A stretch of DNA of 64,000 bases. Source: Aspidapion aeneum (taxonomy: Eukaryota > Arthropoda > Insecta > Coleoptera > Brentidae). Under the pieces are notes generated by a model that did no database searches, was not told the DNA's origin, and worked only from the letters and a program-made list of their open reading frames with translations. The position numbers and the translations under genes are program-made. How positions within the stretch are numbered: the first letter of the stretch is position 1; the number at the start of each line of letters is the position of its first letter. Shown piece after piece: positions 21,256 through 32,830 of this stretch. Location of the stretch: positions 81,343,955 to 81,407,954 of the forward strand of contig OY755039.1 of the NCBI GenBank assembly GCA_963576565.1, read 5' to 3'.

Positions 21256-21779
21256 TATATATTTATTTTATCCAATATTTTTTTTTTACTGTGTACGAGA
21301 GAGAGAGCCATTCTTCTCTCAGTTTACGGCGACGTGCAAGGGAATGCGAATGGGCCATTAAGAAGATAAAGCTGTGTAAATTAAGTTACAAAGGCACAGT
21401 CTAAAATCATTGCACATTGAATTAACGTCGGATTAACTCTCGCGTACATTTATTAATGACATGCGATTCCTGTGACGTCATTAATCTTTGCTTTTTGCGA
21501 CGCCCGCCGATGAACGTCATTGTTGCTCAACTTCTATTAGAGTGGCCACGTAGCTATAACAAATTAATGTAAATACACTCGTTTTCATAAACAATGGAAG
21601 TCAAATACACCAGTATTTACTAAGACCTTAAGACAGCATTGTAGTCCGGGTTTAAGTATCAAGTCTATAGACTTGATACCGACCGGTTTAAGTGTATTTT
21701 TTTAATACTCACAGGTCAAATAACTGCAAAGATGTGGTTCACGCTAATGTGCAATATGATAGTAAGCATTTCTCAGTGA
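21256..21779. other. Non-coding, includes a dispersed repeat shared with 27.97-28.09 kb
   Basis: The segment from about 21680 onward (CCGGTTTAAGTGTATTTTTT … ATAGTAAGCATTTCTCAGTG) recurs as reverse complement at about 27970-28085. No gene is supported. A GAGAGAGAG tract lies at about 21296-21306. Confidence 0.6.
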
Positions 21780-23585
21780 GTTTCATCTCATATAAATTCA
21801 AATTAACTTTAGAAATAAAGAAAAACCACATAAGAATTTTGTAACCAAATGCCATTTTTTGGAAACTTAGTCCGTGCAGTCGTAGGATTCCCGTTAAAAA
21901 TAGTCTCAAATTGTAGTACCACCCCTAAGGGGTGGTTTAAAGTTCGAAAAACAATAGAAATATTCCATGATTCACACAAAAACTTACATACAAAAATATT
22001 CAAAGCTAAATAATACATAAATAAATTAAAACTATATCTGTAGATGCATTACCGTATTAAATACGTATCAATATTTAAATACAGTAAAAAGCACAAGATA
22101 TATTAGAATCCCTTTTCAATTACTCATTCACTAAAACAATCGACCATCGGTTTAATCGTCGCTAACTTGTCTAACAAATTAACATGTAAAATATAGCGGA
22201 CAGCTGACACTGACTAACACCGTTTTTATTCGACATTTCCTGGTGACATTTGGAGGTTTAAATATGTTAAACCAAAATACCTACCATTGTTAAACCAAAA
22301 TATTTGATTATTTTTATTTATTTATAACCTTTGTGTGGAAAAAATGTCTTTGTAACAACAAAAAAAGATGACCCATATCGCAAGGTATTTATGAACAATT
22401 TATATAAATATTAAAAACTATTGCATTTACGGGAAAAATGAGTTAAACCTTCAACCAAAATGTAGACTTTTAAACCTAGGATTGTAGGACTTAGCACTTA
22501 GCACCCTTTAGTAAATATTGGTGATAATGTCCAGCAGTATAATAATGCTAGAGTCCTATTGATATTTTTTTTTAAACTTCTGGTGACAGAAATTTTTATA
22601 AATTGTATATAGAAGCTTTCATTATAGATTTATTGTATTTAGAAGGGTTTTGCAGGATTATTGTATTTATACACAAGTGCTAAGCGCTATAATCCTAAGT
22701 CTACAAGTCTAGGTTTTGGTTGATGGTTTATAACTTATTTTTCCCGTGAATGCAATAGTTTTCAATTTTTCTGCACCTTTCGAGAAAAACGAGAAGAAAG
22801 TTTTTGAATTATATTTGTTTAAATATTAAAAAATTGGACATAAGCCCATTTACATTTTAGTTATATCGCCTAAACCCAATTCTTATGGAATTTAGCCTTT
22901 TTTAAATAAAATACCGTTAATAAGTCATCACATAACGCATTTAACACCAAAATGCCAATTTTGGACTTTGGCCCTTGTTCTACCAAGGTACAGATTTATA
23001 TCCATTATTCATAAATACCTTGCGATATGGGTAATCTTGTTTCGTTGTAACAAAGAGCGTATTTCCATACAAAGGTTAGAAATAAATAAAAAGAATATAA
23101 TATTTTGATTTAAAAATGGTAGCCATATTTAAATCTTCAAACGTCACTAGGAGATGTTCAATAAAAACGGTGTAAGTCAGTGTCAGCTGTCCGCTATATT
23201 TTACATGTTAATTTTTTAGACAAGTTAGCGATGATTAAACCGATGTTCAATTGTTTTGGTGGATGTGTAATTGAAATCGAATTCTAATATACCTTGTGCT
23301 TTTGTCAACATTTAAATATTGATACGTATTTGATACGGTAATGCGTCTCCAGACAAAGTTTTAAGTTATTTATGTATTATTTAGCTTTGAAAATTTTTGT
23401 ATATAAGTTTTATTTATCAATCATAGATTATTTCTATTGTTTTTCGAACTTAAAACCATCCCTCAGGAGTGGTACTAGAATTTGAAATTTGTACTAGAAA
23501 AATGACATTTCGTTACAAATTTTTTATGTGGTTTTTCTTTATTTCTAAAGTTAATTTGAATTTGTATGAGATGAAACCATTGAGT
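21780..23585. mobile_element. Large foldback (inverted repeat) element of about 1.8 kb
   Basis: The left arm (about 21780-22510) reads as the reverse complement of the right arm (about 22670-23585). Matching landmarks are TTTCATCTCATA versus TATGAGATGAAA at the tips, TAAAATATAGCGGACAGCTG versus CAGCTGTCCGCTATATTTTA, and CATATCGCAAGGTATTTATG versus CATAAATACCTTGCGATATG. The arms differ by many substitutions and small indels, so the inversion is not recent. The central about 160 bp is unpaired. No transposase is seen; no coding capacity is supported. Confidence 0.8.
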
Positions 23586-24896
23586 TGTATAACGCCCTAA
23601 AAGGGCGTTAGAGACGGAAAGACAAGGAATTTTTTATTGGCCCTATCCAATTTGGTTCCTATGGTCGGGTATTTCTTTTACAATAAAAACAGAGATAGAC
23701 ATTATTGAACATGTGAAACGGACAAAGATAGGGTGATTTTGCATGCTAATAATACCCTAGATAATATAAGGGTACTTTTATCTTTTTCACACTGACGGCA
23801 TAAGTGCGACAGAAAAGCAGCTGGCTACCTTTAATCCACCTGCCGTATTTTGAGTGATTCTACCTGTTAGTCCGTGTATACAGGGAAAACTGATAGACAA
23901 TGTTGTCTAAGTACGGAAATGATTTTTTTTGAATTTTGTGCGGGAATATTACAAAAAGAAATCTTAAAACGTTTAAAAACAAGTTTAGAAGTAACTATTT
24001 GAGTTTAAACATGGTCCAAAATTGTTTTTTGTGCAAAAGAAGAAAAAAAATCCATAAAAAAACAACATTTCATGGGTAAGTCGTCTTGACAGATAGTTTT
24101 TCCTAAAACACGAGAAAGTTCAGTAGCGTCACGATAGATAGTTTTTTCTGCGACCGTGCGATTTTACCCTCACACATTTTGATTCAGAAAGTGTCACTTC
24201 CCCGCACTTTTTTTTGCATTGCATGAAAATTAACAAAAAGTATTTGATTTTCTTAAAAATGATTTCTTTTTAAATTCTTACATACCGATTTTTATCCAGT
24301 TGTTTTTGTTTTTTCGAACCAAACTTTTGACATGTCACGGTCGAGTTTCATACATCTTGATGAATTGTTACACACACTGATCTATGTTTTTATAAATTTC
24401 GATAAATTTAATGTTTTTTGCGGACTTTACAGTAATTTTAAGTTAAATTTTGGTCTTTCATCGCGAAAGTATATATTTATTATTATATGACCACCGCGAC
24501 CGGTCTACAGGCCGGTATCATATGTTTATGTCCTTCTAATGTCATTTGACTATCATGCTGTCTTACTTAATAAGGTCACTTAGTTTAATTAATAATTTTG
24601 TCCTACATAATATAAAAGAAGAATAGAAACCAACAAAAAATTTGTGACACTTCGATTACCCATTTTCTTTGATTGCGATGGATTAGGGTGACCAGATTAC
24701 GGTTTATTAGGGTGCCCAGAGTGCGCAAAAAAAGATTTTGAAAAATTTCCCTAAAAAAAATTGAAGACCAAACACTCACTCGCCACTCAATGTTTATGGT
24801 CGCATACACTAATCCTAACTCGATTTCCGACGATTATGGACAATGGTTACCCCCTGGACATAAACCTAACAACTTTTACTATATTTATTAACAATA
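23586..24896. other. AT-rich non-coding stretch
   Basis: No gene is seen. A perfect palindrome AACGCCCTAAAAGGGCGTT lies at about 23591-23609 directly after the foldback's right tip. The rest is unremarkable AT-rich sequence up to the telomere-like array. Confidence 0.5.
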
Positions 24897-24900
24897 GGTA

Positions 24901-26343
24901 GGTTTAGTTAGGTTGGGTTAGGTTGGGTTAGGTTGGGTTAGGTTGGGTTAGGTTGGGTTAGGTTGGGTTAGGTTGGGCTGGGTTGGGTTAGGTTGGGTTA
25001 GGTTGGGTTAGGTTGGGTTAGGTTGGGTTAGGTTGGGTTAGGTTGGGTTAGGTTGGGTTAGGTTGGGTTAGGTTGGGTTAGGTTGGGTTAGGTTGGGTTA
25101 GGTTGGGTTAGGTTGGGTTAGGTTGGGTTAGGTTGGGTTAGGTTGGGTTAGGTTGGGTTAGGTTGGGTTAGGTTGGGTTAGGTTGGGTTAGGTTGGGTTA
25201 GGTTGGGTTAGGTTGGGTTAGGTTGGGTTAGGTTGGGTTAGGTTGGGTTAGGTTGGGTTAGGTTGGGTTAGGTTGGGTTAGGTTGGGTTAGGTTGGGTTA
25301 GGTTGGGTTAGGTTGGGTTAGGTTGGGTTAGGTTGGGTTAGGTTGGGTTAGGTTGGGTTAGGTTGGGTTAGGTTGGGTTAGGTTGGGTTAGGATGGGTTA
25401 GGTTGGGTTAGGTTGGGTTAGGTTGGGTTAGGTTGGGTTAGGTTGGGTTAGGTTGGGTTAGGTTGGGTTAGGTTGGGTTAGGTTGGGTTAGGTTGGGTTA
25501 GGTTGGGTTAGGTTGGGTTAGGTTGGGTTAGGTTGGGTTAGGTTGGGTTAGGTTGGGTTAGGTTGGGTTGGGTTAGGTTATGTTAGGTTGGGTTAGGTTG
25601 GGTTAGGTTGGGTTAGGTTGGGTTAGGTTGGGTTAGGTTGGGTTAGGTTGGGTTAGGTTGGGTTAGGTTGGGTTAGGTTGGGTTAGGTTGGGTTAGGTTG
25701 GGTTAGGTTGGGTTAGGTTGGGTTAGGTGGGGTTAGGTTGAGTTAGGTTGGGTTAGGTTGGGCTGGGTTGGGTTAGGTTGGGTTAGGTTGGGTTAGGTTG
25801 GGTTAGGTTGGGTTAGGTTGGGTTAGGTTGGGTTAGGTTGGGTTAGGTTGGGTTAGGTTGGGTTAGGTTGGGTTAGGTTGGGTTAGGTTGGGTTAGGTTC
25901 GGTTAGGTTGGGTTAGGTTGGGTTAGGTTGGGTTAGGTTGGGTTAGGTTGGGTTAGGTTGGGTTAGGTTGGGTTAGGTTGGGTTAGGTTATGTTAGGTTT
26001 GGGTTAGGTTGGGTTAGGTTGGGTTAGGTTGGGTTAGGTTGGGTTAGGTTGGGTTAGGTTGGGTTAGGTTGGGTTAGGTTGGGTTAGGTTGGGTTAGGTT
26101 GGGTTAGGTTGGGTTAGGTTGGGTTAGGTTGGGTTAGGTTGGGTTAGGTTGGGTTAGGTTGGGTTAGGTTGGGTTAGGTTGGGTTAGGTTGGGTTAGGTT
26201 GGGTTAGGTTGGGTTAGGTTGGGTTAGGTTGGGTTAGGTTGGGTTAGGTTGGGTTAGGTTGGGTTAGGTTGGGTTAGGTTGGGTTAGGTTGGGTTAGGTT
26301 GGGTTAGGTTGGGTTAGGTAGGGTTAGGTTGGGTTAGGTTGGT
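24901..26343 (+). repeat. Telomere-like satellite (TTAGGTTGGG)n, about 144 copies
   Basis: A near-perfect 10-bp tandem repeat runs for about 1.44 kb. Each unit joins TTAGG, the common arthropod telomere repeat, to TTGGG. Variants are rare: GGGCTGGG at about 24977 and 25762, TTATGTTAGG at about 25578 and 25987, single-base changes such as GGATGGG (about 25391), GGTGGGG (about 25727), GTTCGGTT (about 25898), and GGTAGGG near the end. Phase slips by 1-5 bases at the TTATG sites. Both flanks are ordinary sequence, so the array is interstitial in this assembly. Confidence 0.95.
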
Positions 26344-26520
26344 TCAGTTTGAGTATGTTCGGTTAGGTTCCGCTAGGATTGTTTAGGTTAGGTTTAGCTA
26401 TATTCGGTTAGGTTCGGTTCAGTTTAAGCAAATCGAACCGAACCAAACCGAACCGTTAGATTCGGTTTGATTTGGTTCATTTCGATACGGATGGGTTCAG
26501 TTTGCTTTTGTTCAGTTAGA
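26344..26520 (+). repeat. Degenerate border of the telomere-like array
   Basis: The array decays into diverged GGTT(C/A)GGTT units (GTTCGGTTAGGTTC, GGTTCAGTTT). A short inverted segment lies near 26430-26455 where the complementary AACCGAACCAAACCGAACC appears. This is typical of an ageing repeat edge. Confidence 0.7.
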
Positions 26521-27009
26521 CCTTCGATAAATTTTAAAAAAGTAAATAATTATTAATTTTTAGTGTTTTAAGGAATAAAAATTGATATAATGTTCAATTA
26601 AACTAATTTTTATTTGTAAAAATGTAGAAATCATAATTTTCTTGATTTTGTTTTGAATTTCATGCTTTTTTAAAAATTGTGCATTTTCATAAAAGGACCA
26701 AAAAAACTGACCCGATTTGGATCAGTGACCTTAGTTATTTCAAGTTTTTGTTGACAGCTGATAGACGTCAGGGACCGTTTTGTTTCAGTTTGAAATGAGA
26801 AAATGCTTCTTTTGTAGCAATTTGTATGGGTTTTAATGGGGTTTTAAGAATGTTTCAATTTTAATTTTTTTAACAAAATCAACGATAGTCCGCAATTTTT
26901 TTTTTAGAAATCACTATAAAATGGTCTAAAATTATCATTTTTCAAAAAACTTCGTAGTTTTAAGAAAGGTGGTAAAACGTACCAGACCCCTGAAATGTGT
27001 TGCAGTCTA
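26521..27009. other. Non-coding AT-rich gap
   Basis: No gene or recognised repeat is seen. Confidence 0.5.
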
Positions 27010-27440
27010 GGACAACTGGGCGCCGCCAACTCGGCGCCACCAACTGGGCGGCAGGCCAACTGGGCGCCGGGCCAACTTGACGCCGAGCCAACTGGGCACC
27101 GGACTAAAATATTTTTTCTTGATAAAATGTGCAGATGAAAAACAACCTTAAAAAAATTAAAGTGGCGGATCCAAAATGGCGGACTTTCTTATTTATGCAT
27201 CGATATGTATCGAATATGGAACTTGGCGGTGTTTCAAGTCGCAGAACACTACACCTACCAAATTTCAACACTCGACTTAATAGATGTTGAAAGTTTTGTA
27301 TAAATAACATATTTATTTTGTTTTTATCTGCACATTTTATCGAAAAAAAAATAGTCCGGCGCTGAGTTGGCCCGGCGCCCATTAGGCCCGGCGTGGCGCC
27401 CTGTTGGCGGCGCCGAGTTGGCCCGGCGCCCAGTTGTCCC
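27010..27440. mobile_element. GC-rich foldback MITE built of GGCGCC units
   Basis: The termini GGACAACTGGGCGCCG (27010) and CGGCGCCCAGTTGTCC (ending about 27439) are perfect reverse complements. Each arm of about 130 bp contains several variants of a GGCCAACTGGGCGCCG unit, then a shared AT-rich inner segment (AAAATGTGCAGATAAAAACA type, one arm inverted). The about 170-bp centre is AT-rich. The GC-rich tips contrast sharply with the surrounding AT-rich DNA. No transposase is encoded; ORFs across it are translations of the repeat. Confidence 0.8.
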
Positions 27441-27589
27441 ATTTCGAATTGAAATTTTTAGTTCCGAAATTTCATCTGACTCGAGCATAACTTGTAGTCC
27501 ACCCAAGAAAAGAAGAGTTGAAGAAGACCCTTGTTCAAAGAAAGAAAATATTTTACCTGGAAGGTACAACATTTGTAAAGTTCTAAGAT
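27441..27589 (+). other. Possible coding remnant with a nuclear-localisation-like motif
   Basis: Directly right of the GC-rich MITE, the plus strand is open for about 50 codons and contains SSDSSITCSPPKKRRVEED followed by CSKKENILPG, with a stop at about 27589. The basic PPKKRRVEE patch looks like a nuclear localisation signal and the composition looks protein-like. The upstream part would have been interrupted by the MITE. A donor-like GGAAG|GTACAA lies near 27560. No family is recognised; this may be chance. Confidence 0.25.
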
Positions 27590-28604
27590 GAAAACAATAA
27601 TTTTATTACATCCACTGCACTTAGCATGCTTAGAAATTCTTTTTACTCTTTTTTTTTACTGAAGAGAATTTTGTAAACACACACAAGTAAGTATTCATGA
27701 ATTATTTATTATTCAACCAGAAAATTGTTGATAAAAAAATTCTAGTGGAATTCAAAATTTTTATTTTGCGCCGCCACTGCCCTTTTTTATCCAAGACAAG
27801 CAAATAGAATATTTTTGCGATGTTGCATGTTTCCGGACTCACCAAACCGAAATTCTATTTTCATCCCTATTTTGCTCATTAAATTCTTACTTGTATTTGG
27901 TCAATTGCGATAAAAGCTTGATATAATGGCAATTTTGGCCCATGCCGGGTCTACCCGTAGGGTATAGAAGTCAATGGATGAAACTCACTGAGAAATGCTT
28001 ACTATCATACTGCACATTAGGGTGAACCGAATCTTTGTGGTTATTTGACCTGTGAGTATTTAAAAAATACACTTAAACCGGTCGATGTTGGTTTTATTAC
28101 CCTTAATAATATTACAAAACTTCCAGAACTTTGCCATACAAGTTTTATAAATTGGTGTTTGACATACTTTAATCCACTTTCTTATAAAACCTTCAGGACT
28201 TTACTACAATATGTACAAAAAAACCACTATAAAAAAATAATTGATTAAAAATATCAAAATTGAATTGCTATATAACTTAAGGTAATTTAGAGGCTTTTAT
28301 AAATGCTTTTATGTAACAATTTTAGAAAATGGGATTTTGTACAGAATTTTTATTCATTTCTTAGATTTCTTTAAAGAAAACTCCGAAAACAACAAGATTC
28401 TAGATTTGTCACTTTTAATTTTCCGTGCAACCAATGTTATAATTACAAATAGTTTATAACTAATTTAAAAATTACGATTTGTTTCTCATAACGATAAAAA
28501 ATACAAGTGCCACCTCTAAAACCTGTTCTCCAAAAAAGCAAAAGCGAACATAAACGAGTGTTTGAGTTAATTTCAAGCACCAAAACAAATCAAACTAAAC
28601 TAAA
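27590..28604. other. Non-coding stretch with an inverted copy of the 21.7-kb repeat
   Basis: About 27966-28085 is the reverse complement of about 21680-21795 (CACTGAGAAATGCTTACTAT; TTTGACCTGTGAGTATT). Elsewhere AT-rich text with no gene. Confidence 0.6.
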
Positions 28605-30010
28605 CTAAATTTCTAGGAATACACATAGACAATGAACTGAGATTTGAAGACCACATCTATAAATTAAGTAAAAAACTTTCCTCCGGATGTTTTGCGATGA
28701 GATGTTTGAGATCTGAGCTGGGACCTGTAGCAAGAATAGAAAGAATATATTTTTCACTATTTTGGAGTCACTTGAGGTATGGAATTCCATTCTGGGGTGC
28801 AATCAATCTACATTTATTAAAAATAATTTTCATCCTACAAAAAAAGCTGTTAGATTTATAAGTAATGTAAATCAAAGGGAATACTGTAAATCTCACTTTA
28901 TTAAACATAAGATCCTGACTTTGAACTCTCTCTTTATATTGGAAACTATCAGTTTAGTATTTAAAAATTCCACCACTATAATTGATTCGAGACATCAAAG
29001 GGTTACAAGGCAAAATGGTAATTTGCCATTTACAATTCCACACAGTGCTTTAACTCAGAGGTCTTTTATTTATGGGGTTCGCAAGATTTTTAATCACCTG
29101 CCAATATCTCTTCCCCAGGCCTCTAATATCAAAATATTTAGAAAAAAACTAAAAAATGCACTGCTACAAAAACCATATTATGCACTTAATGAATATTTTA
29201 ATGACCAGATCCTTTAGCATAGATTGCATTGACTGTGTAACCAAACCAAATTTTTCATTTTAATTAATATTTTAATTTTTATTACCATTTATTATTTTAA
29301 AAAATTACTTTTTTTTTGTTCTTTACTTCTTTTTACCAATATATATTTTATAAATGTCTGAAAATGCCTTGGCAATCTTTTTATAATTTTTTTTAAATTT
29401 ATATTTATATATGTAAATCTGCGACTGTGATGTAACCAAGCCAAATTTTTTATTTTAATTAAGATTTTAATTTTTATTTACTTTTTTTTTTCTTTTTTAA
29501 TAATGACTTTTGTATTTTTTATTTTTATATATTTTTTACTTACATATATTTTATAAATGTTTGAAAATGTCTTTTTTATCGTTTTGTTTTTAATAATAGT
29601 GTTTCATGTAAATATCCCAAATTTTTCTTTAAAATTTTTATAATTTTTTTTTTAGGTTTTGTTTGTTTATTCTTTTTTTTTGCACTGTGACATATTTTAT
29701 AAATGTTAGCAAATGTCTTGACATGATTTTTATCGTTTTGTTTTTAATAATTGCCTTTGAAGTAATTTTATAAATGTATTGTTATATGTATCTTTTTTTT
29801 TTGTTTGTATTTTTGTATTTTTGTACTTTTATTGTTTTAATATAGGTATTAAGTTGACATGGACCTATATCATTTATATTTGACACTTAATTACCTAGTT
29901 AGGCTTTTGATTTTACTATTGCTATTTTACTACACCTTAAGTTAGTCTTAGCCTGCTTTGTCGAAAATATTACTGACAATAAAGTATTTTTGATTTGATT
30001 TGATTTGAAA
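28605..30010 (+). mobile_element. 5'-truncated Jockey/CR1-like LINE, 3' end with (TTTGA)n tail
   Basis: The recognisable RT thumb/C-terminal region starts with FLGIHIDNELRFEDHI (about 28610) and continues KLSSGCFAMRCLR and a WSHLRYGIPFWG block. After a frame change near 28800 the frame 28762-29217 carries KKAVRFISNV, PFTIPHSALTQRSFIYG and IFRKKLKNALL, and ends at 29215-29217. An AT-rich 3' UTR follows with three diverged direct repeats of about 170-220 bp ('TTATAAATGT…GAAAATG' near 29350, 29555 and 29700). It ends in AATAAAGTATTTTTGATTTG and a short TTTGA tail near 29990-30008. The endonuclease and RT core are missing, so it is a truncated dead copy. Confidence 0.75.
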
Positions 30011-30421
30011 CTAAGTACGAAAATGTATTTTAAAGCAACGTTGTTACGTGTATAAAAATTTTCAGTATGGCATGATATAATTATTTGCATTAGGTACGAA
30101 GTATACCTACTTAAATTTTTGAAAAATATTTTCTAGAGGATTAAATAATTTTTTTTAGAATACATATTGATTTTCTTTTGATGTTTCATGTATTGGTAAA
30201 AACCTTTCTTTGTTGGTTTATAGTAGTTTGGCAAATTATGCATTATTGCCATGTATCATAACTACGTGACATCATCTGAAGGGCTGAAAGGGTCTTATAA
30301 CACGTAGCTTATGGCTTCTGTATAAATCAGTCACTGACTTCTAAAAAACTGAACAATCTTGTAAATGAAAGAAACTGATTTTAAGGATAAAATTTTAATT
30401 TTTATTTCCGGGGTGACAAAT
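30011..30421. other. Non-coding gap
   Basis: No gene or recognised element seen; AT-rich. Confidence 0.5.
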
Positions 30422-30862
30422 CAGGGATAAAATGAAAAAATCAGGATAAAAAATAAGCAATCAGATAAACAATTTTGAAAAAAATGTTAAAACTTAAAAA
30501 CATTAAAAAAAATTGAAAAAAATCTCTGAAAATAAACTAAAAAGTGCGAAAAATAGCATATAAAACCTTGCGATACAAGTGTAATTTTATCCCTCGAATT
30601 GCAGCTCTCCCTCTGTCCGGCTACAAACTTTTCTCCACATTTAGTATATCAGAGATAAAATAAAAAATCAGGATAAAAAGTGAGCGATCAGAGATAAACA
30701 ATAAAGAAACAAAATTAAACCTAAAAACACCAAAAAAATTTAAAAAATCTGAAAATAAATTAAAAAGTGCGAAAAATAGCGTATAAACCTGCGATACAAG
30801 TGTAGTTTTACCCCTCGACGAATTGTAGCTCTCCCTCTGGTCGGGCTACAAACTTTTCTCCA
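30422..30862. repeat. Direct duplication of about 215 bp
   Basis: Copy 1 (about 30422-30640) and copy 2 (about 30649-30862) share ATCAGGATAAAAA, AAAAAGTGCGAAAAATAGC, GCGATACAAGTGTA and GGCTACAAACTTTTCTCCAC with small indels. They lie immediately before the LINE coding remains at about 30893. Confidence 0.8.
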
Positions 30863-30892
30863 CTGGATAAAACGTGTCACTTTATCCTTTGG

Positions 30893-32830
30893 TATATTAT
30901 TCCTAAATGGTTTAGTCCCGAATTGAAACGACTTGTTAGTAAAAAAAACTTGGCTCATATCAATTATAAAGAGTCGAAATCTATTGGGGACTTGTAATGA
31001 TCAAAGAAAAGTTCACTCACTGCCAATATCAATGTTTTTGGGTGATAGAAATAGTGGTAGTCTTCATGAAACTGTTGATCTTTTTTCAGAGCATTTCTCT
31101 ACTGTTTACAAAAGTGACAATAACGCCAATCTTCCCCATTATAATTTCGAAAAAACTATTGATGTGAACCCATTAGTTTTGTCATATTCTGATATTATAA
31201 ATCGAATTAATGATCTACCCGTTAAATTTTCATCAGGTCCAGATGGAATACCATCTCATTTTTTAATTAACTGTGTCTTTACTTTGGCGGTACCCTTGAA
31301 AATTTTATTTAACAGATCGTTAGGGTCTGGGAAATACCCAATTTTTTGGAAACATAGTTATTTAAAACCAATTTATAAAAATGGAAATAGGGAAAACATT
31401 GAAAATTACCGTGCAGTGTGTACTCAGTCAGAAATCCCTAAACTACTTGATTTCTTAACTACAAAGCATTTATCGTGGGCCTGCAAATCAATAATAATTT
31501 CACAACAACACGGGTTTACATCTCAAAGATCAACAGTTACTAACTTGTATCAAAAACGCATTATCTCGGCTTTTGAGAATCAGCTGCAGGTTGACTCTAT
31601 CTATACTGACTTTTCCAAAGCTTTTGATAGAGTCAACTTGCGGTTGCTTCTACATAAGTTAACTGCACTGGGTTTTTCAGATTCCTGGGTATCATGGCTT
31701 CATAGTTATTTAACCGACTGAAAGATGAGTGTTAGGATCTACAGTTCTTTGTCTCAGGTTATCGATGTACCAACGTGTGTCCCCCAGGGCTCTCATTCTG
31801 GACCCCTTCTGTTTAATTAATTTATTAATGATGTTATTCAAGTTATAGAGCATGCTAAAGCACTGAATTTTGCTGATGACTTTAAGTTATATAAAATAAT
31901 TTATTCGGATCTTGACATATATAATCTACAACTTGATTTGGATAATTTTTATTATTGGTGTACTATTAATGATTTAGATTTAAATGTGAATAAATGTTAC
32001 TGTATTTCATTTTCTTGGAAGAATAACACAGTTCTTAATTTGTATACCTTAGGAAACCACGTTATTGAAAGAAAAGATGAAATTTAAGATCTAGGAATAT
32101 TGGTTGACAGCAAATTAACATTTAGGGCTCACATTTCAGGTGTCGTTTCAAAGGGATTTAAAATGTTGCGGTTTATTACAAGATTGTCTAGAGATTTTAA
32201 TTATACGACTTTTAAAGTATTATACTGCTCATTGGTTAGATCTATCTTGGAGTACGCCTCATTCATTTGAAATCCTCATTATAATGCTTATATAGAAAGC
32301 CTAGAAAGGGTACAGAATAAATTTTTAAGAACTTGTGCATACAAAATGAACCTCATTAGGGGCAAATATGAGTATGGCTGCATAAAAAAAACTTTAAATA
32401 TACAGTCTCTCCAGAATCGTAGGAAAATAATTGATTTATGCTTTGTAAGTAAATTGATAAAAGGTGAGATTGACTGTTCAACTTGGCTTGATTGTGTAGG
32501 CTTAAATGCTGCTCGCCATACTCGGGTTAGTAACCTGTTTCATATTGAATATCACGGAACAAACTATGCATATCATAACCCCATTAGTAGATCTCTTCGG
32601 TTGGCAAATAATCTTTCAGGACAGGTTGATATTTTTAACAACTCTATCAGTGTGATAAAAAATCGTCTTAATTCATGTTTGTAAAATGTTTAACAGTGAA
32701 TGTTTATTTTTAATTACCTAAGTGTTTTTTATATATTTAGGGACTCTAGTGAATTTTTTAGGTTATTTTAAGTATTTTGTAATTCAAAATTGTAAAATGG
32801 TGCTATCCATTTAATAAATAAACTAAATTA
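30893..32830 (+). mobile_element. 5'-truncated Jockey-like LINE with RT domain
   Basis: Coding similarity begins in the EN-RT linker with PKWFSPELKRLV (about 30907), passes through the whole RT and ends at TAA 32682-32684. A short 3' UTR runs to about 32830, ending in AATAAATAAACTAAATTA. The endonuclease and ORF1 are absent. One frame change near 30990 and four in-frame stops (31719-31721, about 31819, 32086-32088 and 32268-32270) show decay. Confidence 0.8.
30933..32684 (+). pseudogene. LINE reverse transcriptase, broken by stops
   Basis: RT would copy element RNA at the nicked chromosomal site. The first open part (30933-31721) contains the fingers SSGPDGIPSHFL, FWKHSYLKPIYKNG, NYRAV, ISQQHGFTSQRST and the palm block YTDFSKAFDRVN. 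After the stop at 31719-31721 the same frame continues with VPQGSHSGPLLFN and LNFADDFKLYK (catalytic FADD near 31870). Thumb blocks LGILVDSKLTFRAHI and SLVRSILEYAS follow, and the C-terminal part (32346-32684) includes SLQNRRKIIDLCFVSKLI. The order and motifs are those of the Jockey group. The catalytic residues survive but the reading frame does not. Confidence 0.8.

Noticed and set aside
23014..23060. CRISPR-like or bacterial features
   Set aside because: No regularly spaced short repeats with unique spacers; all content is eukaryotic transposon-type and the window has no operon structure.
24901..26343. True chromosome end
   Set aside because: Unique or dispersed sequence flanks both sides, so it is interstitial here unless the assembly is wrongly joined.
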